This document shows positions 37,416-47,501 of a stretch of DNA of 64,000 nucleotides, one piece after another. The first letter of the stretch is position 1, and each line of letters begins with the position of its first letter. Source of the DNA: Leisingera methylohalidivorans DSM 14336 (GTDB lineage Bacteria > Pseudomonadota > Alphaproteobacteria > Rhodobacterales > Rhodobacteraceae); contig NC_023135.1 in the NCBI RefSeq assembly GCF_000511355.1, positions 3,126,371-3,190,370 on the forward strand, written 5' to 3'. Under the pieces are notes generated by a model. The model saw only the letters and a list, made by a program, of their open reading frames with translations, was not told where the DNA came from and searched no databases. Position numbers and translations under genes: made by a program.

Positions 37416-39227
37416 ATGAGCCAGCTCAATAACACTCTTCTGCGCGTGACCGATCGGATCATTGCCCGCAGCGAAACCACCCGTGCCGCCTATCTGGAAC
37501 GAATGCACCGGGCCGCGGAAAAGGGCCCGGCCCGCGCGCATCTGTCCTGCAGCGGCCAGGCCCATGCCTATGCCGCTTCCGGTGGCGACAAGACGCATCT
37601 GGTCGAGCGCAATGCAGGCAACCTCGGCATCGTCACCGCCTACAACGACATGCTGTCGGCCCATCAGCCTTTTGAACATTATCCGGCCCTGATCAAGCAG
37701 GCGGCCCGCGTGGCGGGCGGTACCGCGCAGGTGGCGGGCGGAGTGCCTGCCATGTGCGATGGCGTCACCCAGGGGGAGGCGGGCATGGAGCTGAGCCTGT
37801 TTTCCCGCGATGTGATCGCGCTGGCGGCGTCGGTTGCGCTCAGCCACGCGACATTCGACGCCGCCGTCTATCTGGGAGTCTGCGACAAGATCGTGCCCGG
37901 GCTGGTGATCGCGGCGCAGGCCTTTGGCCATCTGCCGTCGGTATTTTTGCCCGCAGGCCCCATGGCCAGCGGCTTGGCCAATGACGAAAAAGCCAAGGTC
38001 CGCCAGCAGTTTGCCACGGGCGAAGTAGGCCGGGACACCCTGCTGGCTGCTGAAATGGCCGCCTATCACGGCCCGGGCACCTGCACCTTCTATGGCACCG
38101 CTAACACCAATCAGATGCTGATGGAGTTTATGGGGCTGCACCTGCCGGGCGCCAGCTTTGTGCCGCCGGGCACCGGGCTGCGCGATGCGCTGACACAGGA
38201 AGGCGCCAAACGCGCCCTTTCGCTCAGCGCGCTTGGCAATCACTACACCCCGGTCTGCAACATTCTTGATGAAAAAGCCTTTGTGAACGGCATTGTCGGG
38301 CTGAATGCCACCGGCGGCTCGACCAACCTGCTGATCCACCTGGTGGCCATGGCGCGGGCGGGCGGGATCGTGCTCGACTGGCAGGATTTCTCGGATCTCT
38401 CCGAAGTTACCCCGCTGATGGCGCGGGTCTATCCAAACGGCCTGGCGGACGTGAACCATTTCCATGCCGCGGGCGGGCTTGGCTGCATGATTGGCGGGCT
38501 GCTAAAAGCCGGGCTGCTCCACCCCGGCACCATGACCGTGGCAGGCGAGGGGCTGGAGAATTACACCCAGGAGCCTGTGCTGAACGATGGCGTTCTGGCC
38601 TTGCGCAAGGGTGCGGGCCGCAGTCTGAACGAGGCCATCCTGCGCCCGCCGCACGACCCGTTCCAGCCGACCGGCGGCCTGAAGCGCCTGACCGGCAATC
38701 TTGGCACCGCGGTCATGAAGGTTTCTGCCGTGGCGCCTGACCATCGGGTTGTCGAGGCGCAAGTGCGCGTCTTCGCCGATCAGAACGAAGTCAAAGCCGC
38801 TTTCAAAGCCGGTGAATTTACCGGGGATGTTATCGTGGTTGTGCGCTTCCAGGGGCCAAAGGCCAACGGCATGCCTGAGCTGCACAGCCTGACGCCGCTG
38901 CTGGCGATCCTGCAGGGCCGCGGCCTGAAGGTTGCACTGGTCACCGATGGCCGCATGTCCGGCGCCTCCGGCAAGGTGCCCGCCGCGATCCATGTCAGCC
39001 CCGAAGCCGTCGACGGCGGCGCAATTGCCCGCCTGCAGGACGGCGACCTCCTGCGTGTGGATGCCGCAGCCGGAACTCTCGACATCCTGACCGAAGGTGT
39101 CTGCCAACGCCCGGCGGCGGTTGCGGACCTCACCGCCAATCAGTCCGGGACCGGCCGCGAGTTGTTCGCAGCCTTCAGAAACTCTGTCAGCGCCGCAACG
39201 GACGGCGCCTCCATTTTCGGAGCCTGA
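37416..39227 (+). CDS. edd: 6-Phosphogluconate dehydratase
   Basis: The protein has 603 residues and belongs to the IlvD/Edd family. It converts 6-phosphogluconate to 2-keto-3-deoxy-6-phosphogluconate (KDPG). Recognisable segments are [20 protein letters not shown], the Fe-S cysteine regions ([38 protein letters not shown]) and [19 protein letters not shown] near the C-terminus. Length fits Edd rather than IlvD. It follows zwf by 92 bases and precedes eda by 3. Confidence 0.96.
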   Translation: MSQLNNTLLRVTDRIIARSETTRAAYLERMHRAAEKGPARAHLSCSGQAHAYAASGGDKTHLVERNAGNLGIVTAYNDMLSAHQPFEHYPALIKQAARVAGGTAQVAGGVPAMCDGVTQGEAGMELSLFSRDVIALAASVALSHATFDAAVYLGVCDKIVPGLVIAAQAFGHLPSVFLPAGPMASGLANDEKAKVRQQFATGEVGRDTLLAAEMAAYHGPGTCTFYGTANTNQMLMEFMGLHLPGASFVPPGTGLRDALTQEGAKRALSLSALGNHYTPVCNILDEKAFVNGIVGLNATGGSTNLLIHLVAMARAGGIVLDWQDFSDLSEVTPLMARVYPNGLADVNHFHAAGGLGCMIGGLLKAGLLHPGTMTVAGEGLENYTQEPVLNDGVLALRKGAGRSLNEAILRPPHDPFQPTGGLKRLTGNLGTAVMKVSAVAPDHRVVEAQVRVFADQNEVKAAFKAGEFTGDVIVVVRFQGPKANGMPELHSLTPLLAILQGRGLKVALVTDGRMSGASGKVPAAIHVSPEAVDGGAIARLQDGDLLRVDAAAGTLDILTEGVCQRPAAVADLTANQSGTGRELFAAFRNSVSAATDGASIFGA

Positions 39228-39230
39228 TCC

Positions 39231-39884
39231 ATGACCCTGTCCCCCAAAGATGCCAGCCGGCTGACCCGCGAAATCTGCGGCCTCGCGCCGATTGTGCCGG
39301 TGCTGGTCATTGAAGATGACTCCACAGCCCGCCCGCTGGCCGAAGCGCTGGTCGCGGGCGGGCTTCCCGCTCTGGAAGTCACCCTGCGCACCCCTGCCGC
39401 GCTGGAAGCGATCCGCGCCATGTCCGAGGTTCCAGGCGGCCATGTCGGCGCCGGCACGCTGATCACCCCTGAGGATGTCCGCGCCGCCAAGGCTGCCGGG
39501 GCGGCCTTCGGGGTCTCGCCCGGTGCCACCGATGAACTCCTGGCCGCCTGCGAGGCGGAACAGCTGCCGCTGCTGCCGGGCGCCGCGACCGCGACCGAAG
39601 CCATGCGGCTCCTTGCGCGCGGCTACGCCATGCTCAAGTTTTTTCCCGCGGAAGCGTCAGGCGGCGCCCCGGCCTTGAAGGCCATCGGCGCACCGCTGCC
39701 GCAGATCACCTTTTGCCCCACCGGCGGCATCAGCCCCGCAAACGCTGGAAGCTATCTGTCCCTCAGAAACGTGCTGTGTGCGGGCGGCAGCTGGGTTGCG
39801 CCAAAGGATCTTATTGCGGCCGGGAACTGGGGCGGGATTGAATTGCTGGCCAGACAGGCCGCGCAACTGGGGGAAAGCGCATGA
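39231..39884 (+). CDS. eda: KDPG aldolase (2-dehydro-3-deoxyphosphogluconate aldolase)
   Basis: The class I aldolase has 217 residues and splits KDPG to pyruvate and glyceraldehyde-3-phosphate. The Schiff-base lysine is in the segment LKFFPAEASGG, the catalytic Glu in ALEVTLRT, and the phosphate-binding GGISPANAGSYLS follows. The stop codon overlaps the pgi start (ATGA), indicating coupled translation. Confidence 0.96.
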   Translation: MTLSPKDASRLTREICGLAPIVPVLVIEDDSTARPLAEALVAGGLPALEVTLRTPAALEAIRAMSEVPGGHVGAGTLITPEDVRAAKAAGAAFGVSPGATDELLAACEAEQLPLLPGAATATEAMRLLARGYAMLKFFPAEASGGAPALKAIGAPLPQITFCPTGGISPANAGSYLSLRNVLCAGGSWVAPKDLIAAGNWGGIELLARQAAQLGESA

Positions 39885-41488
39885 AGGATATCTGGACCAA
39901 GCTGCAGGAGAACCACAGCACGGCAGAAGGGCGGCCGATCATTTCCCTGTTCGACGACCCGCAGCGCTTTGACAGGTTTTCGGTTGAAGCAGACGGGCTG
40001 CTTCTGGACTTCTCAAAGACCAGCATCGACGGTGCGGCACTTGATCTGCTGCTGGAACTGGCCGAGGTGCGGGACGTTGCCGGCCAACGCGATGCCATGT
40101 TCCGCGGCGAGCGGATCAACCGGTCCGAAGACCGGGCTGTGCTTCATACAGCCCTGCGCGCTGGCGATGATGAGCCGCTGGTGGTTGATGGTGAGGACGT
40201 GCGCCCGGGGATAAGGAAAACCCTGCAGGCGATGGAGGATTTCGCCGGCGGCATCCGCTCGGGCCGTATCGCAACCGCAGGGGGCGCGGCATTCACCGAT
40301 GTAGTGAATATCGGCATCGGCGGCTCCGACCTTGGGCCGGTCATGGCCGTCCGGGCGCTGAGCCCCTATCACAACGGACCGCGCTGCCACTTTGTTTCCA
40401 ACGTCGACGGCGCCCAGATCTCCGACACCCTGCACAAGCTCGATCCCCGTTCGACGCTGGTCATCATCGCGTCAAAGACCTTCACCACGATTGAGACGAT
40501 GACCAACGCCGAAACCGCTATCAGCTGGCTGAAGAATGCGCTGGGGGACGAAGCGGATTCACATTTGGCTGCTGTATCCACTGCGCTCGACAAGACCGCC
40601 GGCATGGGGATCAGCTCCGAGCGGGTTTTCGGTTTTGCCGATTGGGTGGGCGGCCGGTATTCGCTCTGGGGGCCTGTGGGCCTTCCGATCATGCTGGCCA
40701 TCGGCCCTGCGGAGTTCCACAACTTACTGGCTGGTGCGCGGGCCATGGACACGCATTTTGTCACCGCCTCCGCGCAGGGAAACATGCCGGTACTGATGGG
40801 GCTTGTGGGGATCTGGCACCGCAACATCTGCCGCTATCCGACCCGTGCAATCCTGCCCTATGATCAGCGGCTGGCCAAATTACCGGCCTACCTTCAGCAG
40901 CTTGACATGGAGAGCAACGGCAAGCGTGTTTCAAACGGCGGAGACTTGTTGGCACGCGGCTCTGGCCCTGTTGTCTGGGGCGAAGCGGGAACCAACGGGC
41001 AGCATGCGTTTTATCAGCTGCTGCACCAGGGAACCGAAATGATCCCCGCCGAATTTCTGGTGTCTTCGCGCAGCCATGAACCCAGTCTGCAGGAACACCA
41101 TGATTTGCTGAAGGCGAATTGCCTGGCCCAATCCGAAGCCCTGATGCTTGGCCGCTCCCGGGAGCAGGCCCTGGAGATTTCTGCAGCGCTTGGCTATACC
41201 GGTGAAGAGCAGCGCGCCCAAGCGGCATACCGGACCTTTCCTGGCAACCGCCCTTCGATGACGCTGGCCTATCCGCTGCTGACGCCGTACTCGCTGGGCC
41301 AGATCATCGCGCTGTATGAACACCGGGTGTTTGTGGAGGGCGCCATCTGGGGGATCAATTCTTTTGATCAATGGGGAGTGGAACTGGGCAAAGAACTGGC
41401 CAGCGCCCTGGTGCCAATGATCAAGGGGGCCTCAGCTGAGGGCAAAGACCCGTCAACAATCTCCTTGATCCGGAAACTGTCTGCGTGA
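39881..41488 (+). CDS. pgi: Glucose-6-phosphate isomerase
   Basis: The protein has 535 residues and interconverts fructose-6-phosphate and glucose-6-phosphate. Signature 1 lies around FGFADWVGGRYSLWGPVGL, and the catalytic Glu/His region includes GEAGTNGQHAFYQLLHQGTEMIPAEF in pieces. Its place at the end of zwf-edd-eda makes sense if fructose-6-phosphate from mannitol or sorbitol is turned to glucose-6-phosphate and then degraded through the ED path. No terminator was found in the region after it. Confidence 0.96.
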   Translation: MKDIWTKLQENHSTAEGRPIISLFDDPQRFDRFSVEADGLLLDFSKTSIDGAALDLLLELAEVRDVAGQRDAMFRGERINRSEDRAVLHTALRAGDDEPLVVDGEDVRPGIRKTLQAMEDFAGGIRSGRIATAGGAAFTDVVNIGIGGSDLGPVMAVRALSPYHNGPRCHFVSNVDGAQISDTLHKLDPRSTLVIIASKTFTTIETMTNAETAISWLKNALGDEADSHLAAVSTALDKTAGMGISSERVFGFADWVGGRYSLWGPVGLPIMLAIGPAEFHNLLAGARAMDTHFVTASAQGNMPVLMGLVGIWHRNICRYPTRAILPYDQRLAKLPAYLQQLDMESNGKRVSNGGDLLARGSGPVVWGEAGTNGQHAFYQLLHQGTEMIPAEFLVSSRSHEPSLQEHHDLLKANCLAQSEALMLGRSREQALEISAALGYTGEEQRAQAAYRTFPGNRPSMTLAYPLLTPYSLGQIIALYEHRVFVEGAIWGINSFDQWGVELGKELASALVPMIKGASAEGKDPSTISLIRKLSA

Positions 41489-42013
41489 AAGCCTCTCGGA
41501 CTGCCCAGTTGCCGATAAATGCCGCCAATACCAAGACCAGGGTGCCGGAAATTCACAAACGAGCGTCGCGCGCTTTTTGCGCAATCTGGACATTCATGTT
41601 TGGCGCAGCGAACGGCAGGAACGGCGGGCTGCGCCGCAGCAGAAAAACTCGGCTGGTGGCGTCAAACGGTTGAGTTTGCAAATTCCGCTATCTGCGCTCC
41701 GCTGCCCCCGGTGCAACCCGCAGCATCACATGAGGCAGCTTGGCCCTGCCGAGGGTCTGCTTCTCTAATTGGGCGTTCGGGTCAAGCTCGTTTTCCTTCC
41801 TTGTACGGGATCTTTGTCGCTCATCCGGGTCACGCTTCTCTTCGCAGTCTGGGTGATGCCGGGTGAGGCATCGCTGCACGCATGTGCCGGATTGGTTGTG
41901 GAGAGCCTCGCTTTCGGACGCGCTTCTCGTTGCGCAGCAGACACTTTCGGCTTCTTCCACGAACCTCGTCCGGTGAGGACGATCCCGTTCAGTTTTGGTA
42001 TTGGGCTATTAGG
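41489..42013. other. Gene-free interval between pgi and IS110 element
   Basis: This stretch of 525 bases shows no recognisable gene. The right part probably belongs to the non-coding end of the IS110 element, which in this family can be several hundred bases long. Confidence 0.45.
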
Positions 42014-43048
42014 TCATGCCATGCCCTCCACCGTCCCTGAACGGAACTCGGCGCCATCTGCCCACATGCGATGGAGCAGAACGGCCAGTTTGCGGGCGAC
42101 AGCCACGACAGCGCGGCGGCGCCCCTTGGTGCGCATCAATCGCATCCCCCATGATTTGATCTGAGAGCCCGCCTTGGTTCGTACCAGCAAGGCGTTGGCG
42201 GCGGCGTAAAGTGTCGCCCTCACGTCTCGATCCCCGGCCTTGGATATTCGACCGGGATTATCTTGTTCATCGGACTGGTATCTTCAGGGCGTCAAACCAA
42301 AGTGAGAGGCCACAGTGCGAGATCGTTTGAAACGCGCGGGGTCATCAACCGCAGCCTTGAAGGTCAATGCTGTAACCGGGCCCACGCCGGGGGCCGTCAT
42401 CAGGCGCAGGCAGACCTCATCCTGGCGGGCCGCGCGTTTAACCCGCCGGTCCAGTTCCAGGAAGTGTTGGTGCAGCGCCAACCGGGCATCAAGCAGCGGC
42501 AGCAAGGCATGGGCCAACACCTCGTCCATCTCGACCATTGGCCGGACCATATCGTCAAAGCTGCCATGCTGCACTGTTTTGGGCAGGCGGATACCGAAGA
42601 TCTTCAAAAGACCGCGCACTTCGTTGGCCAGATCAATGGTCTTGCTCAGCAGAGCTTTCCGTGTGCTCAGAAGCGCCCGAATGCCGTGCGCCTCCCGGCT
42701 CTTCATATGAACGGGGCTGAACCACCCCGTGCGCAGGACTTGAGCAATTCCCCGAGCATCGTTCCGATCCGTCTTGTTGCGCATCGCCGATAGTGCGGCG
42801 CTCACCTGACGCGCTTCCATACAGACAACTTCAAACCCTTCAGCTATCAAGCCGTAGTACAGATGCTGACACATCGTACCGGCTTCAAAGCCAACACGCT
42901 CAATCGGAAAGCGAAGCGCAGTCAGATAGCCGGCAATCTCCTCAATCTCACAAGGCAGTTCTTGCTCGTGCAGAACCGTGCCTTTGCCATCGACAACACA
43001 GACCGCGCAGGACCGCAGCGAAACGTCCAAGCCCGCGAAATACTCCAT
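42014..43048 (-). pseudogene. IS110-family transposase with one in-frame TGA
   Basis: On the minus strand a 344-residue IS110 transposase is continuous except for a single TGA at 42284-42286 (after residue 254). The N-terminal RuvC-like DEDD domain starts MEYFAGLDVSLRS and includes FEAGTMCQHLYYGL and MRNKTDRNDARGIAQVL. The C-terminal transposase_20 domain has APGVGPVTALTF, then FGLTP, stop, and NPGRISKAGDRDVRATLYAAANAL in the same frame. No frameshift is needed. The 5' half can be made but lacks the catalytic Ser region near the end, so it is probably inactive. Confidence 0.9.
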
Positions 43049-43368
43049 TCGAAATCTCCCATCTTCACAGATCTATTGTGATCCTATCGGGAGCTCGACC
43101 TCAGTTCAGGGTCTGCCCAATTACGCATGCTTCCGGGAAAGTGACCATGGAATTTCGCACCGGCAGCATTTTTGACGCGGCACCCCTTGTCTACGGCCGC
43201 TCCGGGCTGGCTGCCGCCATCGGCTGGCCAACCGGCACGCTTCAAGGCGGCGCACCTGTCGCCGCGATGCCACTGGCAGCTTCGAGCCCATAGCTACAGA
43301 TGCTGCACAATGCACGAGTGTCCGATTTACACAGCCTCAGATGCGAAAATGCATAGCCAACCGAATGA
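43049..43368. other. Gene-free interval between two IS remnants
   Basis: I recognise nothing in these 320 bases. It should contain the IS110 upstream end and the deleted 5' part (orfA and start of orfB) of the IS3 element. Confidence 0.4.
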
Positions 43369-44205
43369 ATGAAGAATGAGACGTGTGGAAGACACTTCGA
43401 GCCAATGCCGCCTGTGCCGAACATCCGCAATCCTCATAGACAGCCACTTGGTCCCAAAGGGAGTATGCCGCAGGGCCGGTCCGATGAGGAACGACTGACC
43501 GATGACATCATCGAACTGGCGGGCAAACACGGCCGCTATGGGTATCGGATGGTGACTGGCTTGCTGAACAATGCGGGCTGGCATGTGAACCACAAACGGG
43601 CCGGCCGCATTTGGCGGCGCGAAGGGCTGAAGATCCCGCAAAAGCAGAAGAAAAAGGGGCGGCTCTGGCTGAACGATGGCTCCTGGGTGCGTCTGCGGCC
43701 TGAACGCCCCGACCATGTCTGGCCGTACGACTTCGTCCAGGACCGTACCGCTGATGGCAGGCTCTGCCGGACACTGAACATTACCGGAGAATACACAAGG
43801 GAGGCGCTGATGATCCGCGTCGATCGCAAACTCAACTCAACCGATGTGCTGGATCCGCTGACTGATCTGTTCATTCTGCGCCGCCCGCCGGAATACATAA
43901 GATCGGATAACGGCCCGGAATTCATTGCTCAGAAAGTCCGGGGCTGGATCGCCGCTGCCGGCGCAAAGACTGCGTAGATCGAGCCGGGGCCACCCTGGGA
44001 GAACGGATATTGCGAAAGCTTCAATGCCCGGTTCCGCGATGAGCTTTTGAACGGGGAAATCTTCTTCAGTCTGCGCGAAGCCCAAATCTTAATCGGTCAA
44101 TGGCGGGTTCACTGCAACACCGTCAGGCCGCACAGCGCATTGGGATACCGCCCGCCTGCGCCGGAAGGCATCGTCCCAGTGGACCAGAGACCGACGATGC
44201 ACTAA
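43369..44205 (+). pseudogene. IS3-family OrfB transposase remnant with in-frame TAG
   Basis: One frame carries the integrase-core (rve) domain of an IS3-family OrfB. GRYGYRMVTGLLNNAGWHVN is followed by DHVWPYDFV, YIRSDNGPEF and ENGYCESFNARFRDELLNGE, and it ends RPTMH at 44205. Two lesions are visible. A TAG at 43975-43977 stands where the related IS3 copy near 60.7 kb has TAT (Tyr). The 5' end, including orfA and the start of orfB, is absent. The DDE residues are split by the stop. Confidence 0.88.
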
Positions 44206-44224
44206 CAATCAAACCGGACCACCC

Positions 44225-44680
44225 GATGGGGGCACGCCACACAAGATCGCGGGCATTCTGAAGGCCATCGAAGACGGCATGCACCATGCCTTGATGAAGG
44301 CAACGATGTCAGAGCTGGAAGAAGCGAAGGCCCGGCTGCAGACGATCATCGCAGATAGCCCGGAGCCCCCTGCCTGCGGCTGCATCCCAGCCTTTCGGAG
44401 CGCTACCGCGAGATGGTCGAAGACCTCGCCCGGTCTCTGAATGCACCGGAAGTGAAGCGGGGAGTCCACGGCGTCGCTGCGGGCACTGATTTCGGAGGTC
44501 CGGATGATTCCCGACGCTGATGCGCCTGGCGGACATCAGCTTGAACTCATTGGAGAATTAGCGGGATTGTTGGCTTTGGGTCAGCCTGAATCGAAAAAGC
44601 CCCCGCGGGTTGCAGGAGCTTGGTCGGAAACGATTGTTGCGGGAGCAGGATTTGGACACTGTTTCATTCAAGCCCAATGA
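44225..44680 (+). pseudogene. C-terminal fragment of a serine site-specific recombinase
   Basis: Starting immediately after the IS3 right end, three short frames match the C-terminus of a large serine recombinase. The first gives KIAGILKAIEDGMHHALMKA and SELEEAKARLQTIIADSPEPP. The second gives LRLHPSLSERYREMVEDLAR. The third gives RALISEVRMIPDA, HQLELIGELAGLLALGQ and VAGAGF before TGA at 44680. Two frameshifts separate them. The catalytic N-terminus is missing, probably cut off by the IS3 insertion. Confidence 0.7.
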
Positions 44681-45254
44681 CTTGTTGCTGCGTTGCCAGC
44701 CGCCATCCGTTGCAAGCGCTGCTTGGATATCTTCTTGTGTACACTGTGCGCAAAAGCGCCATTTTCATTCCATTCCTGTGGCCAGATCCGGCATCGATTT
44801 TCGCTGCTCCGCCGCGATAAAAAGCTGCCGCTTGTCATCAGTTCAGCAGGCAACTGGCATCATGTGGCCGGGGTGCGGGACAAAGCGTGCTTTCGCCGCG
44901 GTTGCAAACAAACAGCGCAAACTGAACCAGCTTTGACAACTTGCGCGAAAGCTGACTTTCCCATCTTAAATTAACTCCTGAACAGAACATAGACGGCTTT
45001 GCCTGTGTGGTAAGGTCTAGCCTCTCGAACTCAGCGAAAGATGGAACGGCGGCATCAACTTCACTTCGAAATACCGTTTCCCGAATTTAGGCGCCCCATT
45101 GGTGTTCAATCCACATTTTCTCATCGGGATTTTCCTAGCGCAAGCGTTTAACCTGAAGCAATTGTTTATGCTCAGTCCGCTCTGGAGCCGATCCATAACA
45201 GCCGAGATAGAGTTTTCTCCCGCTTGACAGAACAGACCCGGTTTGCCTAAGTCG
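44681..45254. other. Gene-free interval upstream of cobalamin riboswitch
   Basis: This stretch of about 570 bases shows no recognisable gene and is lower in G+C than average. The promoter of the cobalamin operon should be near its right end. Confidence 0.45.
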
Positions 45255-45440
45255 GGACATTCTGGTCCGGCTGGGAAACCACCCGGGTAAAAGGGAACAC
45301 GGTGAGGTGTAGCCAACAGGCGCTGAATCCGTGACTGCCCCCGCAACTGTGAGCGGAGAGCAATGCTGCGGAATGCCACTGCCCCAAGGGGCGGGAAGGC
45401 GCGGCAAAGCTTCGACCCGCGAGTCAGGAGACCTGCCAGG
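45255..45440 (+). promoter_or_regulatory. Cobalamin riboswitch
   Basis: The conserved core of an adenosylcobalamin-type riboswitch is clear. AAAAGGGAACACGGTG lies at 45290-45305, then CCCCCGCAACTGTGAGCGG (about 45338-45356), GCCACTG at 45375-45381, and the B12 box GAGTCAGGAGACCTGCC at 45421-45437. It lies about 170 bases ahead of btuB. Binding of cobalamin should lower expression of the whole uptake operon. Exact outer helix ends are approximate. Confidence 0.94.
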
Positions 45441-45611
45441 ATGATCACCCTATCCCGGTGCGGGGCGCGCCGTAGATAACGGATTTCCGTAGTGGTGGCA
45501 GTTTTCACCGTCTGCGGAGGCAAGGCCTTCCAATGACCCAAACTCGAATACACTGCCCGCTTGGGCAGTCACTTGGCCTGTGCTTGCTGCGCAGGCCGGG
45601 AGGAATGGAAT

Positions 45612-47498
45612 ATGAGCAAGGCAAGCCTGTCCCTGGCCGCGGCCCTGACCGCCGCCGCCCCCGCACTCGCAACTGCCCAGGACGCAGAGATCACCGATCT
45701 GGGGGAAATCATCGTCTCCGGCGGCTTCACCCCGGTTGAAGCGCAGAAATACGGCCGCTCTGCCTCGGTCCTGACCAGCGAGGAGATCGAAGACCGCGGC
45801 CTCACCACCGTTCAGGATGCGCTGCGCTCGGTTCCCGGCCTGATGGTGAGCGGCTCCGGCGACAGCTTTACCCAGGTCCGCATCCGCGGCGCCGAAGCCA
45901 ACCACACGCTGATCCTGATTGACGGCGTCGAGGCCTCCGGCGGCGACAGCGAATACATCCTGTCCGGGCTGGACACCGCCAATATCGAGCGCATTGAGGT
46001 GCTGCGCGGCCCGCAATCGGTGTTCTACGGCTCCAACGCCTCGGCCGGCGTGATCAACATCATCACCAGGACCGGCGGTACCGGCACAGAATACGGCGGC
46101 AGCGCTGAGGCGGGTTCGGACGGCTACCGTGCCTCGGCGCGGGTTTCGTCGCGCACCGAACGCGGCGGTGTCTCCTTCAGCCTGGCGCATGACAACGACG
46201 ACGGCTACGACATCTCTGGCGACGGCGGCGAAAAGGACGGCATCCGCCGCAACACCTTGCAGCTGAAGGGCGACCAGCTGGTCAACGGCCGGCTGAAGCT
46301 TGGCTTCAACTTCCGCACCTCGGACGAGCGATATGACGGCGATAGCACCTCTTTCACCGCAACGGACTCGGCCAGCTATGTCGTGGATGATCCCACGCAA
46401 TTCAGCGACCGCGATGAACAGCTGGCCCAGGTATATGCCGAGCTTGACACGTTGGGCGGCCGCCTGAAACACCGGCTGTCGCTGGAGCGCACTGACTTTG
46501 ACCGATCCTTCAATGGCGGCACCCCGACCGAAACCAAGACCGAAGCAGCAAAATACCTGCTGAGCTTTGGCCTGGACGGACGGCCGGCAGATCAGGCAGA
46601 CCACCTTCTGAACGCAATTCTGGAATGGGAAGAGGATTCCAGCAGCACCAACCCGGCCTTTGCGCGCGAAACCAACTCATTTGCCCTGGAGTACCGCGGC
46701 AGCTTTGCCAATGGCCTGGATCTGCAGCTTGGGGTGCGCCACGACAGCAACAGCGTTTTCGAAGACGCAACCAGCTGGACGGCGAGTGCTTCCTACATAT
46801 TTGCTGGCAGCGGCGTGCGTCTGCACAGCTCGGCGGGAACTGGCGTCGTGAATCCCTCTTACTTTGAGCTGTTTGCCAACAGTACCTTTGGCTCCACCAC
46901 CTATCTCGGCAACCCGGGCCTGCAACCGGAGGAAAACCGCAGCTTCGACTTTGGGGTTGAGGTGCCATTCCTGCAGGGGCGCGGACTGGTCGATGTGACC
47001 TATTTCGACGAAACGCTGACGGGTGAAATCGAGAGCTACATGGTGAACGCGACCACGATCTCCTACCGCAACCAGGCCGGTGACAGTGATCGCAAAGGTG
47101 TTGAGCTGGCAGCAAGCCTGGAGGCCACCGAAAACCTCGGCCTGCGCCTCTCCTACACCTATCTGGACGCCAGCAACCCCAACGGCTCGGTTGAAATCCG
47201 CCGTCCGGAGCATGAGTTGCTGCTCAGCGCTACGCTGGATACCGTCAACGGCCGCGGTTCCATCACCACCGACATCCGGCATGTTGCGGGCAACTGGGAC
47301 ACTCAGTTTTTCAACTCCAGCACGGTTGCCGAACTCGACGATTACACCACTGTCAACGTCTCGGCCCAGTATCAGCTGACAGACAATGTGGTGCTGACCG
47401 GGCGCGTCAGCAACCTGTTCGACGAGGACTATGCTGACGTCTGGGGCTACGCCAAGCGCGGCCGTGCCGCCTATATCGGCGTGCGGGCCTCGTTCTGA
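45612..47498 (+). CDS. btuB: TonB-dependent cobalamin receptor
   Basis: The outer-membrane receptor has 628 residues. A signal peptide (about residues 1-23, ending A-T-A before QD) is followed by a TonB-box-like segment (GEIIVSGG). The plug domain includes QVRIRGAEANHTLILIDGVE and IERIEVLRGPQSVFYGSNAS, and the beta-barrel ends in a C-terminal aromatic residue (RASF). The riboswitch directly upstream and the BtuFCD genes downstream make cobalamin or another corrinoid the likely ligand. The ATG at 45612 follows AGGAATGGA; longer frames overlap the riboswitch tail. Confidence 0.94.
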   Translation: MSKASLSLAAALTAAAPALATAQDAEITDLGEIIVSGGFTPVEAQKYGRSASVLTSEEIEDRGLTTVQDALRSVPGLMVSGSGDSFTQVRIRGAEANHTLILIDGVEASGGDSEYILSGLDTANIERIEVLRGPQSVFYGSNASAGVINIITRTGGTGTEYGGSAEAGSDGYRASARVSSRTERGGVSFSLAHDNDDGYDISGDGGEKDGIRRNTLQLKGDQLVNGRLKLGFNFRTSDERYDGDSTSFTATDSASYVVDDPTQFSDRDEQLAQVYAELDTLGGRLKHRLSLERTDFDRSFNGGTPTETKTEAAKYLLSFGLDGRPADQADHLLNAILEWEEDSSSTNPAFARETNSFALEYRGSFANGLDLQLGVRHDSNSVFEDATSWTASASYIFAGSGVRLHSSAGTGVVNPSYFELFANSTFGSTTYLGNPGLQPEENRSFDFGVEVPFLQGRGLVDVTYFDETLTGEIESYMVNATTISYRNQAGDSDRKGVELAASLEATENLGLRLSYTYLDASNPNGSVEIRRPEHELLLSATLDTVNGRGSITTDIRHVAGNWDTQFFNSSTVAELDDYTTVNVSAQYQLTDNVVLTGRVSNLFDEDYADVWGYAKRGRAAYIGVRASF

Positions 47499-47501
47499 CC
47501 C

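Noticed and set aside
41489..42013. Small protein frames between pgi and the IS110 element
   Set aside because: None has a ribosome-binding site with a recognisable product, and the region fits an IS110 non-coding end.
43147..43293. Short plus-strand frame MEFRTGSIFDAAPLVYGRSG
   Set aside because: No family match, no good ribosome-binding site and it lies between dead IS elements.
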